DNA of 64,000 bases from DATFFO01 sp963772815 (GTDB lineage Bacteria > Actinomycetota > Acidimicrobiia > Spongiisociales > ZC4RG35), in NCBI GenBank assembly GCA_963772815.1, contig CAVYYV010000005.1, positions 558,001 to 622,000 on the forward strand. The letters are read 5' to 3'. The position numbers were made by a program, and so were the translations under genes. Under the pieces are notes generated by a model that searched no databases, was not told the origin of the DNA, and saw only the letters and a list, made by a program, of their open reading frames with translations. Position 1 is the stretch's first letter, and each line of letters starts with the position of its first letter. Below, in pieces: positions 14,898 to 22,666 of the stretch.

Positions 14898-17897
14898 ATG
14901 ACCGCCCCAGCAAACCACACCGCGACTCGTCGCTTGTGGTCTGCCATGGGGGTGAGGGTTGACGAGAAGGGGCTTGTGGGGTGGATGCTCGCCCTCTTCG
15001 CCGTCACCCAGTCCAGCCACGGTGTGGGCGCCAACGCCGCGGATGCACTCTTCTTCCTCAGATACGGGGTAGACCGGCTTCCCCTGATGATCCTGTTGTC
15101 GGGGCCGGCGGTCATGATCGTGACCCTGGCTCATGCCTCCGGGTTGGCGGCCCGCGGCGCCAACCGGTGGCTGTGGCTCGCCTCGGCGGTCGGCGCAGCG
15201 TGGGCCGGGCTGGAATGGGCCGGCGTCTACCTGGATACGACCGCCGTATACCCGTTCATCTGGATCTCGACCCAGATATTGATAACCGGGACCCTGACCG
15301 TCATGTGGAACGCGGCTGGTGCTGCCTGCACGACCAGGCAGGCCAAACGCCTGTTTCCGATCTTTGCCACAGCGGGGGTGGCGGGGGGCATCGTGGGCAA
15401 CCTGCTCGTCGGGCCGCTGGCGACGCTGCTTGGCACACAGAACCTACTGGCGGTACAGGCGGCCTTGTTGCTCGGCAGCACCCTTCTTCTGATGCGGACG
15501 AGAGCATTCTTCGGTGAGGAAACCGGCACTCAGTCTGTCAGGGCCGAGATGGGTGAGGCAGTCGCCGCCATTCGATCCTCGAGACTGCTCAAGCTGGCCG
15601 CCGCAACCGCCCTGGCCCTGTGCGCCGTCTTCTTCCTGGTGGTCTTCCCATTCAGCCAGGTGGTAACGGCGTCGTTCGGTACAGAGGCCGAGGTAGCAAC
15701 GTTCCTGGGCCTCTTCTCGTCGATCGCCACCGCCGCCACCTTCCTCTGTTCCCTGCTGGTCACAAACCGACTGTTTCGCCGGCTGGGCATCGTCATCTCA
15801 CTCATGATCGTGCCGCTGGTCTACGTGGGTGGGTTCGCCCTGTGGCTGGTGGCATTTGGGCTGGTGACGGCTGCCATCGTCAGAGGACTGCAATGGGTGG
15901 CCGTCAATGCCGTCCAACTGACAGCCTTCACCGCCGTGTTCAATGTGCTCAGCCCTCGTCGACGGGGCGCCGTGCTGGCCTTCATCACCGCCGTGCCGGC
16001 CCAACTCGGCACGATGGCAGGCGGCTTGATCCTCCTCCTGTCGGGCAACCTGCCGCGGACCGGTCAGTTCGCGATTGGGTTGGCCATCTCAGCGGCGGCG
16101 CTGGTGGTTGTCATCATCATGCGGCCCGCCTATCTCAATGCCGTCGTCTCAGCCGTCAAGAGAGGGCTGGTCGGCGTTTTCAACGTGGCACAGGCGGGAA
16201 TAGTGGCTCCGGTCGATGGAGACGTCGAACGGATCCTGCGGTCGCATCTCGACGATCCCCGACCTGAGGCGCGCGCCGTCGCGCTCTCCGGCCTCGCTCG
16301 CCTGCCCGGGGGTGTGGCTGCGCCTCGCCTGGAGCCCTTGCTGGGGGATGAGAGCCCACTGGTCCGATCGGCCGCCTTCGACTCGATATGCGTCCTCGAT
16401 CCGGATCGCTTATCTGCGTACGTGGCCGCTGCGCTGGCCGACCAGTCCCCCCAGGTTCGTCTGAATGCTCTCCGCTCGCTCACTCCCGAGTCGATCGCGG
16501 ACGTCGAGACCGTCGTGTCGCCGGCTCTCGGTGATCCCGACGCCCGGGTGCGGGCGGCCGCCATCGCTTTGGTCGACGGCGACGTTGCCCGCCAAACCGC
16601 ACAGGAGATGCTGACGAGCGAGGACCCATCGGCGATCACCGCCATCCTCGAACAGGCGGCGCGATCTCCCCACCTGTTGGCCGTGAACCCGGTTGGCTAC
16701 CTGGATCACCCCGACTCCCGCGTCCGCACCGCAGCCGCGACAGCCATGGGCACGAGGGAAGCAGAGGCGTTGGAGACATTGCTGCCGCATCTGAACGATC
16801 CGTCGATGCCGGTGCGACGGGCGTCGGCCGACGCCTTGGCCGCCAGCGACTCCGGACGTCACCTGCTGCTGGGAGTCCTGGAGGATGGCAGTGTGGCTGC
16901 CACCGACGCCGCATTGGAGGCATTGACTCCCATGGACGACATCGGCTGGGAATTCGGGGCGTGGGCCACGCGGGAGGCCCAGCGAGCCAGTCTGTTGGAA
17001 TCTGCCGCCCGGGCATTGGGGGGCGAGGTGGATTCCACCGTCGGCCACTTTCTGATCAGGGTCCTGGAACGCCGGTCGGGCATCTTGGTGCGGTGGGTCA
17101 TACGAGCCATGACCACCCCCGACACGGCGGAAATCATGTCGACCGTCGAGCGGGGCGTCCGCTCTCCGGATCCAGAAACGAAGGGTCAGGCCATCGAGGC
17201 CCTCGAGACGGTCGGAGCGCGAACGGTGCTGTCCGTTCTGCTCCCCCTACTCGAGCCCGACACGGAGGGGCCGACACCAGGCGCCCGCGACACCCTGCGG
17301 CGATTGTCCGAGGACTTCGACCCGTGGCTTCGGGCGCTGGCAATTCGATGCTTGGCAACCGAGATTCGAGAAGACCTGAGTCATCTGGCCGGCATCTCTG
17401 CTGCCGACGAATCCGACCTGGTGCACCAAGCTCTGCCAAGCTTCGAGCTCATGCCCATCGAGCACCTCGACACGCTCAATCGAATGGACCGGGTGCTGGT
17501 GCTCCAGCAGGTGCCGATGTTCTCTGAGCTCGACCCCGAGGACCTTGACCTGGTGGCCGCCGCCACGTCCGAGGTGCAGTTTGAGCCGCGTGAGCGGATC
17601 TATTCCGACGGCGAGCTGGGTGAGGAGATGCTGGTCATCGTCGAGGGTGAGGCGGTGGTGAGCAAAGTTCACAACGGGGCCCGCGACGTGATTGAGACCT
17701 ATGGAACGGGCGACCACGTGGGAGAGCTGTCGCTCCTCCGCGGAGGCCACCGGGTCGCTGACGTCGACGCCGGTGATTCCGGGCTGCACGGCCTGCTCTT
17801 GTCGAAGGCGGACCTGATCTCGACCCTCGACGAGCGCCCCGCGGTGGCGATGGGCATGCTCAGCACATTGGCCACGAGGCTGGCAGAACAAACCTGA
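14898..17897 (+). CDS. MFS/nucleotide-transporter-like membrane protein fused to HEAT repeats and a cyclic-nucleotide-binding domain
   Basis: 999 residues. Residues 1 to about 415 are a twelve-helix transporter resembling ATP/ADP-translocase-like MFS proteins (NAADALFFLRYGVDRLPLMIL, TVMWNAAGAACTTRQAKRLF, VFNVLSPRRRGAVLAF). About 440-850 are a series of HEAT/PBS-lyase-type repeats (ILRSHLDDPRPEARAVALS, LLGDESPLVRSAAFDS, and so on). About 870-985 are a cNMP-binding domain (MFSELDPEDLDLVAAATSEV, YGTGDHVGELSLLRGGHRVA, i.e. the phosphate-binding cassette region). Transport could be gated by cyclic nucleotide. The next gene is a nucleotide cyclase. The start at 14898 (MTAPANHT) is preferred, but a GTG at 14856 is possible. 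Confidence 0.85.
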   Translation: MTAPANHTATRRLWSAMGVRVDEKGLVGWMLALFAVTQSSHGVGANAADALFFLRYGVDRLPLMILLSGPAVMIVTLAHASGLAARGANRWLWLASAVGAAWAGLEWAGVYLDTTAVYPFIWISTQILITGTLTVMWNAAGAACTTRQAKRLFPIFATAGVAGGIVGNLLVGPLATLLGTQNLLAVQAALLLGSTLLLMRTRAFFGEETGTQSVRAEMGEAVAAIRSSRLLKLAAATALALCAVFFLVVFPFSQVVTASFGTEAEVATFLGLFSSIATAATFLCSLLVTNRLFRRLGIVISLMIVPLVYVGGFALWLVAFGLVTAAIVRGLQWVAVNAVQLTAFTAVFNVLSPRRRGAVLAFITAVPAQLGTMAGGLILLLSGNLPRTGQFAIGLAISAAALVVVIIMRPAYLNAVVSAVKRGLVGVFNVAQAGIVAPVDGDVERILRSHLDDPRPEARAVALSGLARLPGGVAAPRLEPLLGDESPLVRSAAFDSICVLDPDRLSAYVAAALADQSPQVRLNALRSLTPESIADVETVVSPALGDPDARVRAAAIALVDGDVARQTAQEMLTSEDPSAITAILEQAARSPHLLAVNPVGYLDHPDSRVRTAAATAMGTREAEALETLLPHLNDPSMPVRRASADALAASDSGRHLLLGVLEDGSVAATDAALEALTPMDDIGWEFGAWATREAQRASLLESAARALGGEVDSTVGHFLIRVLERRSGILVRWVIRAMTTPDTAEIMSTVERGVRSPDPETKGQAIEALETVGARTVLSVLLPLLEPDTEGPTPGARDTLRRLSEDFDPWLRALAIRCLATEIREDLSHLAGISAADESDLVHQALPSFELMPIEHLDTLNRMDRVLVLQQVPMFSELDPEDLDLVAAATSEVQFEPRERIYSDGELGEEMLVIVEGEAVVSKVHNGARDVIETYGTGDHVGELSLLRGGHRVADVDAGDSGLHGLLLSKADLISTLDERPAVAMGMLSTLATRLAEQT

Positions 17898-17903
17898 ACC
17901 CAC

Positions 17904-17935
17904 ACCCTATGCGGTGGCTGTGCCACCGCTAGGGT
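17904..17935. terminator. Strong hairpin between the transporter fusion and cyclase genes
   Basis: The core GCGGTGGC-TGT-GCCACCGC is a perfect 8-bp stem, extended by ACCCTA/TAGGGT with a bulged T. No T-run follows, so it could be a terminator, an attenuator or a transcript-stabilising element. Confidence 0.45.
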
Positions 17936-17963
17936 TCGGCAAGGAGTCTCGAGACCAGGAACC

Positions 17964-19940
17964 ATGTCCGATCTTCTCACCCTTGGCAGAGAAGCCATAC
18001 AACGACGGGATTGGGGCCCAGCCATCGAGGCTTTCACCGGGGTCGACGACGACGAGAGTCTCGACCCCGAGGATCTGCTGGCGCTCGGCGATGCATATTG
18101 GTGGACCGGCAGACCCGATGAGGCAATAGAGATCTTCGAACGTGCGTACTCCAAGCTCGTCCACCAAGACAGGCGATCCGAAGCTGCCCACGTCGGGGCG
18201 ACCCTCGCCTACCTGGCCATGCGCAGGCTTGCGTTTTCTGTGGCCAGTGGATGGATCGGCAGGGTGGAAGATCTACTCCGAGATGAACCGGAATCTGCGA
18301 GCCACGGCTGGCTGGCGATCATCCATACGGCCGCATCACTCTTTGGAGGTGGCGACCTCGACAAGGCCATAGAGCTCGCTGACTCGGCTATCGGATTGGG
18401 CAGAAGCTATGGCGAGGTCGGCGTGGAGGGCCTGGGACTGAGCTTCAAGGGCATAGCGATGATTCAGCGGGGCGACTGGCGGGCCGGGATCTCACTCATC
18501 GATCAGGGCGCCGCTGTCGCCATGCTGGAGGGTGGGGACCTGCGCGCGGCCAGCGACGTCTACTGCAACACGATTTCAGCCTGCAGCAACCTGGCCGACT
18601 ACCGACGTGCCGGCGAGTGGACTGAGGAGGCCGACCGCTGGATGAGAGCCAACTCGATCGGCGGCTACACCGGCATATGCCAGGTGCACCGTGCCGAATT
18701 GAAGCGGCTCAAGGGCTCCTGGTCGGAGGCGGAGAGTGACGCCTACCGCGCCTGCACCGAGCTGAAGCGGTTCCGCCTGCTCGACGGGCTCGGCTTTGCC
18801 TATTACGAAATCGGCGAAGTCCGGCGCCGCATGGGTGATCTAACCGCGGCCGAAGAGGCCTTCATGAGCGCCTACGAATACGGGCATCCCGCCCAACCCG
18901 GCTACGCCCTTCTCCTACTCGACAAAGGGGAGGTAGAGGAGGCCGGGCGGTCGGTCTCCCGGGCTCTGGGACAGTCGACCGAACACCCCGATGAGCAGGG
19001 CGCGACCGCCCTTCTGTCCCGCGGCCGACTCCTTCCCGCACAGGTCGAGATCTCCTTGGCGAGCGGTGATCTGAAGACGGCCCGGGCCGCCCTCGAGGAA
19101 TTGGAGGAGGTGTCTCGCACCTTTCCGGCCGCCTCATGGAAGGCCAGCACGCTCACCTGCCGCGGAGCGTTGCAGCTGGCAGACGGCCAAAGAGAGGAGG
19201 CGCTCGACACTCTCGACAGGGCGTGGCGACTCTGGCAAAAGATCGACCTCCCCTACGAAGCGGCCCAAGCGAGATTCCTCCTAGCCCGTGCCCTCATGCA
19301 AAGCGACGACAAAGCCGCCGCTCGCCTGGAACTGTTGGCGGCACGGGCCACCTTCGAGGACCTTGGTGCGGCGACGGATCTTGGGCGGGTCGACTCGTTG
19401 ATGAAGTCCTCGGGCCTGTCACAGGTCGGGCATCGAGATCGCACCACCAGGGCCTTCATGTTCACCGACATCGTGACCTCAACCGACCTGATCGGGCTGA
19501 TCGGTGATTCCGCCTGGGAGAACTTGCTCGAGTGGCATAACCGGACTCTGCGCGAGTTGATCAACCGCCACGGCGGCGAGGAGGTGAGACACACGGGCGA
19601 CGGATTCTTCGTCGCTTTTGATGATGCGCGCGCTGCTATCGATAGCTCAGTGGCCATCCAACGGCGCCTACGCGAGCACCGACTGGAACACGGCTTCGCT
19701 CCATGGGTGAGGATCGGATTGCACCTGGCAGAGGCCACACGCCAGGCGGGCGACTATGCGGGACAGGGCATCCACGTGGCGGCGAGAGTCGGGGACCTGG
19801 GCGATCGCGAAGAGATCATCGTGTCGGCCGACCTCCTGGAAGCTGCGGGCACCATTCCCTTTGAGGCATCACCGGCCCGGATCGTGAAGCTGAAGGGGGT
19901 GCAGGAACCCGTGGCCGTGCACACGATCGATTGGCAGTGA
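17964..19940 (+). CDS. TPR-repeat class III nucleotide cyclase
   Basis: 658 residues. About 1-455 are TPR-like helical hairpins (LLALGDAYWWTGRPDEAIEI, FYEIGEVRR-type units, LLARALMQSDDKAAARLEL). About 477-640 are a class III cyclase domain (AFMFTDIVTSTDLIGLIGD with the first metal Asp; EEVRHTGDGFFVAFDD with the second; GQGIHVAARVGDLG). The usual substrate Lys before TxGDG is replaced by Arg/His, and the usual Asn of the VNxAAR motif is His. Activity and base preference are therefore uncertain, though His there occurs in many actinobacterial cyclases. The product could act on the cNMP-binding transporter encoded upstream. TPRs probably receive a protein signal. Confidence 0.87.
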   Translation: MSDLLTLGREAIQRRDWGPAIEAFTGVDDDESLDPEDLLALGDAYWWTGRPDEAIEIFERAYSKLVHQDRRSEAAHVGATLAYLAMRRLAFSVASGWIGRVEDLLRDEPESASHGWLAIIHTAASLFGGGDLDKAIELADSAIGLGRSYGEVGVEGLGLSFKGIAMIQRGDWRAGISLIDQGAAVAMLEGGDLRAASDVYCNTISACSNLADYRRAGEWTEEADRWMRANSIGGYTGICQVHRAELKRLKGSWSEAESDAYRACTELKRFRLLDGLGFAYYEIGEVRRRMGDLTAAEEAFMSAYEYGHPAQPGYALLLLDKGEVEEAGRSVSRALGQSTEHPDEQGATALLSRGRLLPAQVEISLASGDLKTARAALEELEEVSRTFPAASWKASTLTCRGALQLADGQREEALDTLDRAWRLWQKIDLPYEAAQARFLLARALMQSDDKAAARLELLAARATFEDLGAATDLGRVDSLMKSSGLSQVGHRDRTTRAFMFTDIVTSTDLIGLIGDSAWENLLEWHNRTLRELINRHGGEEVRHTGDGFFVAFDDARAAIDSSVAIQRRLREHRLEHGFAPWVRIGLHLAEATRQAGDYAGQGIHVAARVGDLGDREEIIVSADLLEAAGTIPFEASPARIVKLKGVQEPVAVHTIDWQ

Positions 19941-19981
19941 TCAACTGCTGGCTTCCACCCCGGGACAGACCTGAAGCCCGG

Positions 19982-20452
19982 TTACCGAGAATCGGTGATG
20001 TCGGCCACGATGGCCGAGGTGGCATCGACGAGGTCGTCACCCTCGATCAGCACGCCGACGCCGTGGGCTCCCCCACCAATCGACACTCTGCGGCCAGTTA
20101 TGGTCGAATCCGCTATCACGGGCAGCGGCGTGATCGTGCCGAAAGGGGTAATGGTCCCGCGCTCGTACCCCGTCACTTCCCGGGCCTCATCGGCGTCGGG
20201 CATGGATATTCGATTGACACCGAGCAGATCCCGCAGCTTGGGCCAGGAGATGACCCTCCTCCCCGGAACCAAGATCAGCAGGTAGTCATTGGGGCCACGC
20301 CGAACCACGAGAGTCTTGATCAGGTCGTCTAGGTCGACACCACGGGCGGCGGCCGCTTCCTCGATGGAGCTCACCCGCCCGTATGACCTCGGCTCGTAGG
20401 GGATATCGAGATTGGCCAGATTGCGCAGGGCGGGCGTATCGGGGATCTCCAC
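19982..20452 (-). CDS. YbaK/ProX-type aminoacyl-tRNA deacylase
   Basis: 156 residues with the YbaK/EbsC fold: TPALRNLANLDIPYEPRSYGRV, AAARGVDLDDLIKTLVVRRG, YLLILVPGRRVISWPKLRDLLG, GYERGTITPFG and VSIGGGAHGVGVLIEGDDLV. Members hydrolyse mischarged tRNAs such as Cys- or Ala-tRNA(Pro). GTG 20452 is chosen because a TATCCT box (20465-20460) lies 7 bases upstream, giving a leaderless message. It lies immediately downstream of the tRNA-Ser genes in the same orientation. Confidence 0.85.
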   Translation of the reverse strand: MEIPDTPALRNLANLDIPYEPRSYGRVSSIEEAAAARGVDLDDLIKTLVVRRGPNDYLLILVPGRRVISWPKLRDLLGVNRISMPDADEAREVTGYERGTITPFGTITPLPVIADSTITGRRVSIGGGAHGVGVLIEGDDLVDATSAIVADITDSR

Positions 20453-20506
20453 CCGGACGAGGATAGGACACCCGCGCACCCGAGCCTGTCGGGGCGGTCT
20501 TGGTTG

Positions 20507-20597
20507 CGGAGGGGGTGGGATTCGAACCCACGAAGAGACTTCCGTCCCTTACGGCATTTCGAGTGCCGCGCACTAGGCCAGACTATGCGACCCCTCC
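20507..20597 (-). tRNA. tRNA-Ser(CGA)
   Basis: Reads 20597 to 20507: GGAGGGG/CCCCUCC acceptor, anticodon stem CGGCA/UGCCG with loop CUCGAAA (anticodon CGA), long variable arm, UUCGAAU T-loop. CCA is not encoded. Its 5' 60 percent is the parent-like sequence of the adjacent 108-bp repeats. Confidence 0.95.
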
Positions 20598-21029
20598 AAG
20601 GGGAAAACACTTCATTTGTAGAAAACACCCCCACGAAGAGACTTCGCTCCACCCAACCCGGCATTCCCAAGCACCGCGCACCAGGCCAGACTATGCGACC
20701 CCTCCAAGGGGAAAACACTTCATTTGTAGAAAACACCCCCACGAAGAGACTTCGCTCCACCCAACCCGGCATTCCCAAGCACCGCGCACCAGGCCAGACT
20801 ATGCGACCCCTCCAAGGGGAAAACACTTCATTTGTAGAAAACACCCCCACGAAGAGACTTCGCTCCACCCAACCCGGCATTCCCAAGCACCGCGCACCAG
20901 GCCAGACTATGCGACCCCTCCAAGGGGAAAACACTTCATTTGTAGAAAACACCCCCACGAAGAGACTTCGCTCCACCCAACCCGGCATTCCCAAGCACCG
21001 CGCACCAGGCCAGACCATGCGACCCCTCC
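20598..21029 (-). repeat. Four tandem 108-bp tRNA-Ser-like repeats
   Basis: Units at 20598-20705, 20706-20813, 20814-20921 and 20922-21029 are identical except for one base in the last (gaccatg for gactatg). On the minus strand each unit begins exactly like tRNA-Ser: GGAGGGGTCGCA, D-arm, an anticodon-like arm with an enlarged loop (CTTGGGAA between CGGTG and TGCCG), and the variable-arm end with the AGTCTCTTCGTGGG block shared with tRNA-Ser(CGA). The T-loop is absent and is replaced by an AT-rich segment ending TTTTCCCCTT, whose CCCCTT could pair with the 5' GAGGGG. The period is a multiple of 3, so both strands show long spurious open frames. The array lies between two functional tRNA-Ser genes in the same orientation and is probably on their shared transcript. 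Confidence 0.95.
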
Positions 21030-21049
21030 AAAGGGGTTTCAGTTGTTGG

Positions 21050-21140
21050 CGGAGGGAGAGGGATTTGAACCCTCGAGGGAGCGTAAACCCCCAACGGCAT
21101 TTCCAGTGCCACGCACTAGACCAGACTATGCGATCCCTCC
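21050..21140 (-). tRNA. tRNA-Ser(GGA)
   Basis: Reads 21140 to 21050: GGAGGGA/UCCCUCC acceptor, anticodon loop CUGGAAA (GGA), long variable arm, UUCAAAU T-loop, no encoded CCA. First gene in the direction of transcription of the tRNA-Ser array. Confidence 0.95.
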
Positions 21141-21202
21141 ATGGGCTCCTCGGGAAGATCCGAGGGTGAAAAATCGTAGCCAGCAGGAAGTCAGATTACC
21201 CA

Positions 21203-21652
21203 ATGGACACCGCCTCTCTGATGGGCTTGGCCCTCGATCAGGCCCACCTGGCGCCGGAACACGATGACGTCCCGGTAGGGGCCGTCCTGATCGATCCTCA
21301 CGACAACGTCGTGGCGTCCAATCACAACCGCCGCCAGGAGAGATCCGACCCCACGGCCCATGCTGAGATTCTCGTTCTGGCGGCGGCTGCCCGCAGCGCC
21401 GGCTCCTGGCATCTGGACGGTCACACCTTGGTGGTGACCCTGGAGCCGTGCGCCATGTGCGCCGGGGCCGCGGTCAACGCCCGTCTGGCACGGATCGTGT
21501 ACGGGGCGACCGATCTCAAGGCGGGCGCCTGCTGGAGCCTCTACAACATCCCCCAGGACCGGCGCCTCAACCACAACGTCGAGCTCCAGGCAGGAATCCG
21601 CGCCGACGAGTGCAGCGCCCTTCTGGCCGACTTCTTCGCCCGCCGCCGCTGA
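21203..21652 (+). CDS. tadA: tRNA adenosine(34) deaminase TadA
   Basis: 149 residues of the CDA fold. Zinc ligands and the catalytic Glu are in DPTAHAEILVL and EPCAMCAGAAVNARL; the substrate-proximal region is VPVGAVLID and the C-terminal segment is LNHNVELQAGIRADECSALL. It makes inosine at the wobble position of tRNA-Arg(ACG). ATG 21203 has a caggaag site. It is divergent from the tRNA-Ser array. Confidence 0.93.
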   Translation: MDTASLMGLALDQAHLAPEHDDVPVGAVLIDPHDNVVASNHNRRQERSDPTAHAEILVLAAAARSAGSWHLDGHTLVVTLEPCAMCAGAAVNARLARIVYGATDLKAGACWSLYNIPQDRRLNHNVELQAGIRADECSALLADFFARRR

Positions 21653-21821
21653 GCCATTGTCGCCTTTCTCTCCCGGCCTGTAACCTGATGGGTGATCGTG
21701 CTAAGCGGGGCGTTAGGGGTGCCCTGTACCCGAAATCCTCTCCAGGCGGGGCCTAATCCCCCACCCGAGGGAAGATTCAACCGGGATCAAACGGTCGGCG
21801 GAAACGTGGTGTTGAAGGTTG

Positions 21822-21911
21822 GGTCCTGCGCGGCGGGATGCCGCGAACCGGGTCAGGTCCGGAAGGAAGCAGCCCTAAGCGGATGTTCCCGGGTGCCGCA
21901 GGGGCGCCTGA
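21822..21911 (+). ncRNA. ffs: Signal recognition particle 4.5S-type RNA
   Basis: It contains the universal SRP RNA apical core GGTCAGGTCCGGAAGGAAGC followed by AGCCCTAAGC. Flanking complementary arms (CCTGCGCGGC near the 5' end; GCCGCAGGGG near the 3' end) give the expected single long hairpin of about 90 bases. It pairs with Ffh to target nascent membrane proteins. Ends are approximate. Confidence 0.92.
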
Positions 21912-21969
21912 CCGGAGCCGGCGGCCGCCGCCACCGGTTAGAACTTCCTCCCGACGGTGGGGTGCACGA

Positions 21970-22605
21970 TCAATCCTTGACCAGCACCGCCCCGTAGACG
22001 AAGCCGTTGAGGCCCATCCGCCACACCGTCTCCAATCTCAGGGGCCCGTGGGCGAACAACTCTTCGGGCGGGGCGAGCGAGTCGAGCGAGCGGTGCAGGT
22101 ACCAGTATTCACGGGGAGCACTGGCCATCACGCCCCCCACCAGCGGTAAGACCACCGCCGTACCCGCCCTATGGATCTGGCGGGCCAGAGCCCGGCGGGG
22201 CCGGGTCAGGTCGACGATCGCCGCTTTGCCGCCGGGGCGCAGAACACGTTCGATCTCGCTCAGCGTCGCCTCTACCGAAGACAAGTTACGGAACACATAG
22301 GCCGAGAACACCCCGTCGAAACTCCCGCCATGGAAAGGGAGCTGCTCACCTAGTCCGGCCACCCGCCATCCGATCGGGCTGAGCCGAAGCATCTCCACGA
22401 CCGGATCCAGGCCCACCACTCTCCTCTCCCCCAATGCGTCCTGTGCCGCGCCGGTTCCGCTCCCCAGATCGAGCACCCGGCCTGGGGGCAGGTGTGAGAT
22501 CGCCTCCCGGCGCCATTTGTCTTCCTGACCCAGCGACAGCACCGAGTTGATCCGGTCGTAGCGCCGGGCGATCCGGGCGAAGATCGGGTCGGACGCCTCG
22601 CTCAC
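21970..22605 (-). CDS. UbiE/MenG-like class I methyltransferase (demethylmenaquinone methyltransferase)
   Basis: 211 residues. N-terminus FARIARRYDRINSVLSLGQEDKWRR matches the UbiE/MenG family, followed by SAM motif I (VLDLGSGTGAAQDAL), the acidic loop (VVGLDPVVEML), FDGVFSAYVFRNL and the VLRPGGKAAIVDL post-motif. It would do the last C-methylation of menaquinone. It is shorter than many MenG proteins (about 230), mainly in the mid-region. GTG start at 22605; serS lies upstream on the same strand with a hairpin between. Confidence 0.8.
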   Translation of the reverse strand: MSEASDPIFARIARRYDRINSVLSLGQEDKWRREAISHLPPGRVLDLGSGTGAAQDALGERRVVGLDPVVEMLRLSPIGWRVAGLGEQLPFHGGSFDGVFSAYVFRNLSSVEATLSEIERVLRPGGKAAIVDLTRPRRALARQIHRAGTAVVLPLVGGVMASAPREYWYLHRSLDSLAPPEELFAHGPLRLETVWRMGLNGFVYGAVLVKD

Positions 22606-22617
22606 GAATCCCTTTTC

Positions 22618-22655
22618 GCGCGGTTAGGTGACGCCGTGGCGCGACCTAACCGCGC
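22618..22655. terminator. Hairpin between serS and the methyltransferase gene
   Basis: Perfect 12-bp arms GCGCGGTTAGGT and ACCTAACCGCGC with a 14-base loop, lying just after the serS stop in its direction. No U-tract follows, so factor-independent termination is uncertain. Confidence 0.5.
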
Positions 22656-22666
22656 CAGAACGGGAA

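Noticed and set aside
20598..21029. CRISPR array
   Set aside because: The 108-bp units are directly adjacent with no unique spacers, and each unit matches tRNA-Ser.
20371..21267. Long open frames on both strands with 36-residue repeats across the tRNA-Ser array
   Set aside because: They exist only because the 108-base repeat is a multiple of three. The DNA is made of tRNA genes and tRNA-like units, so they are not proteins.
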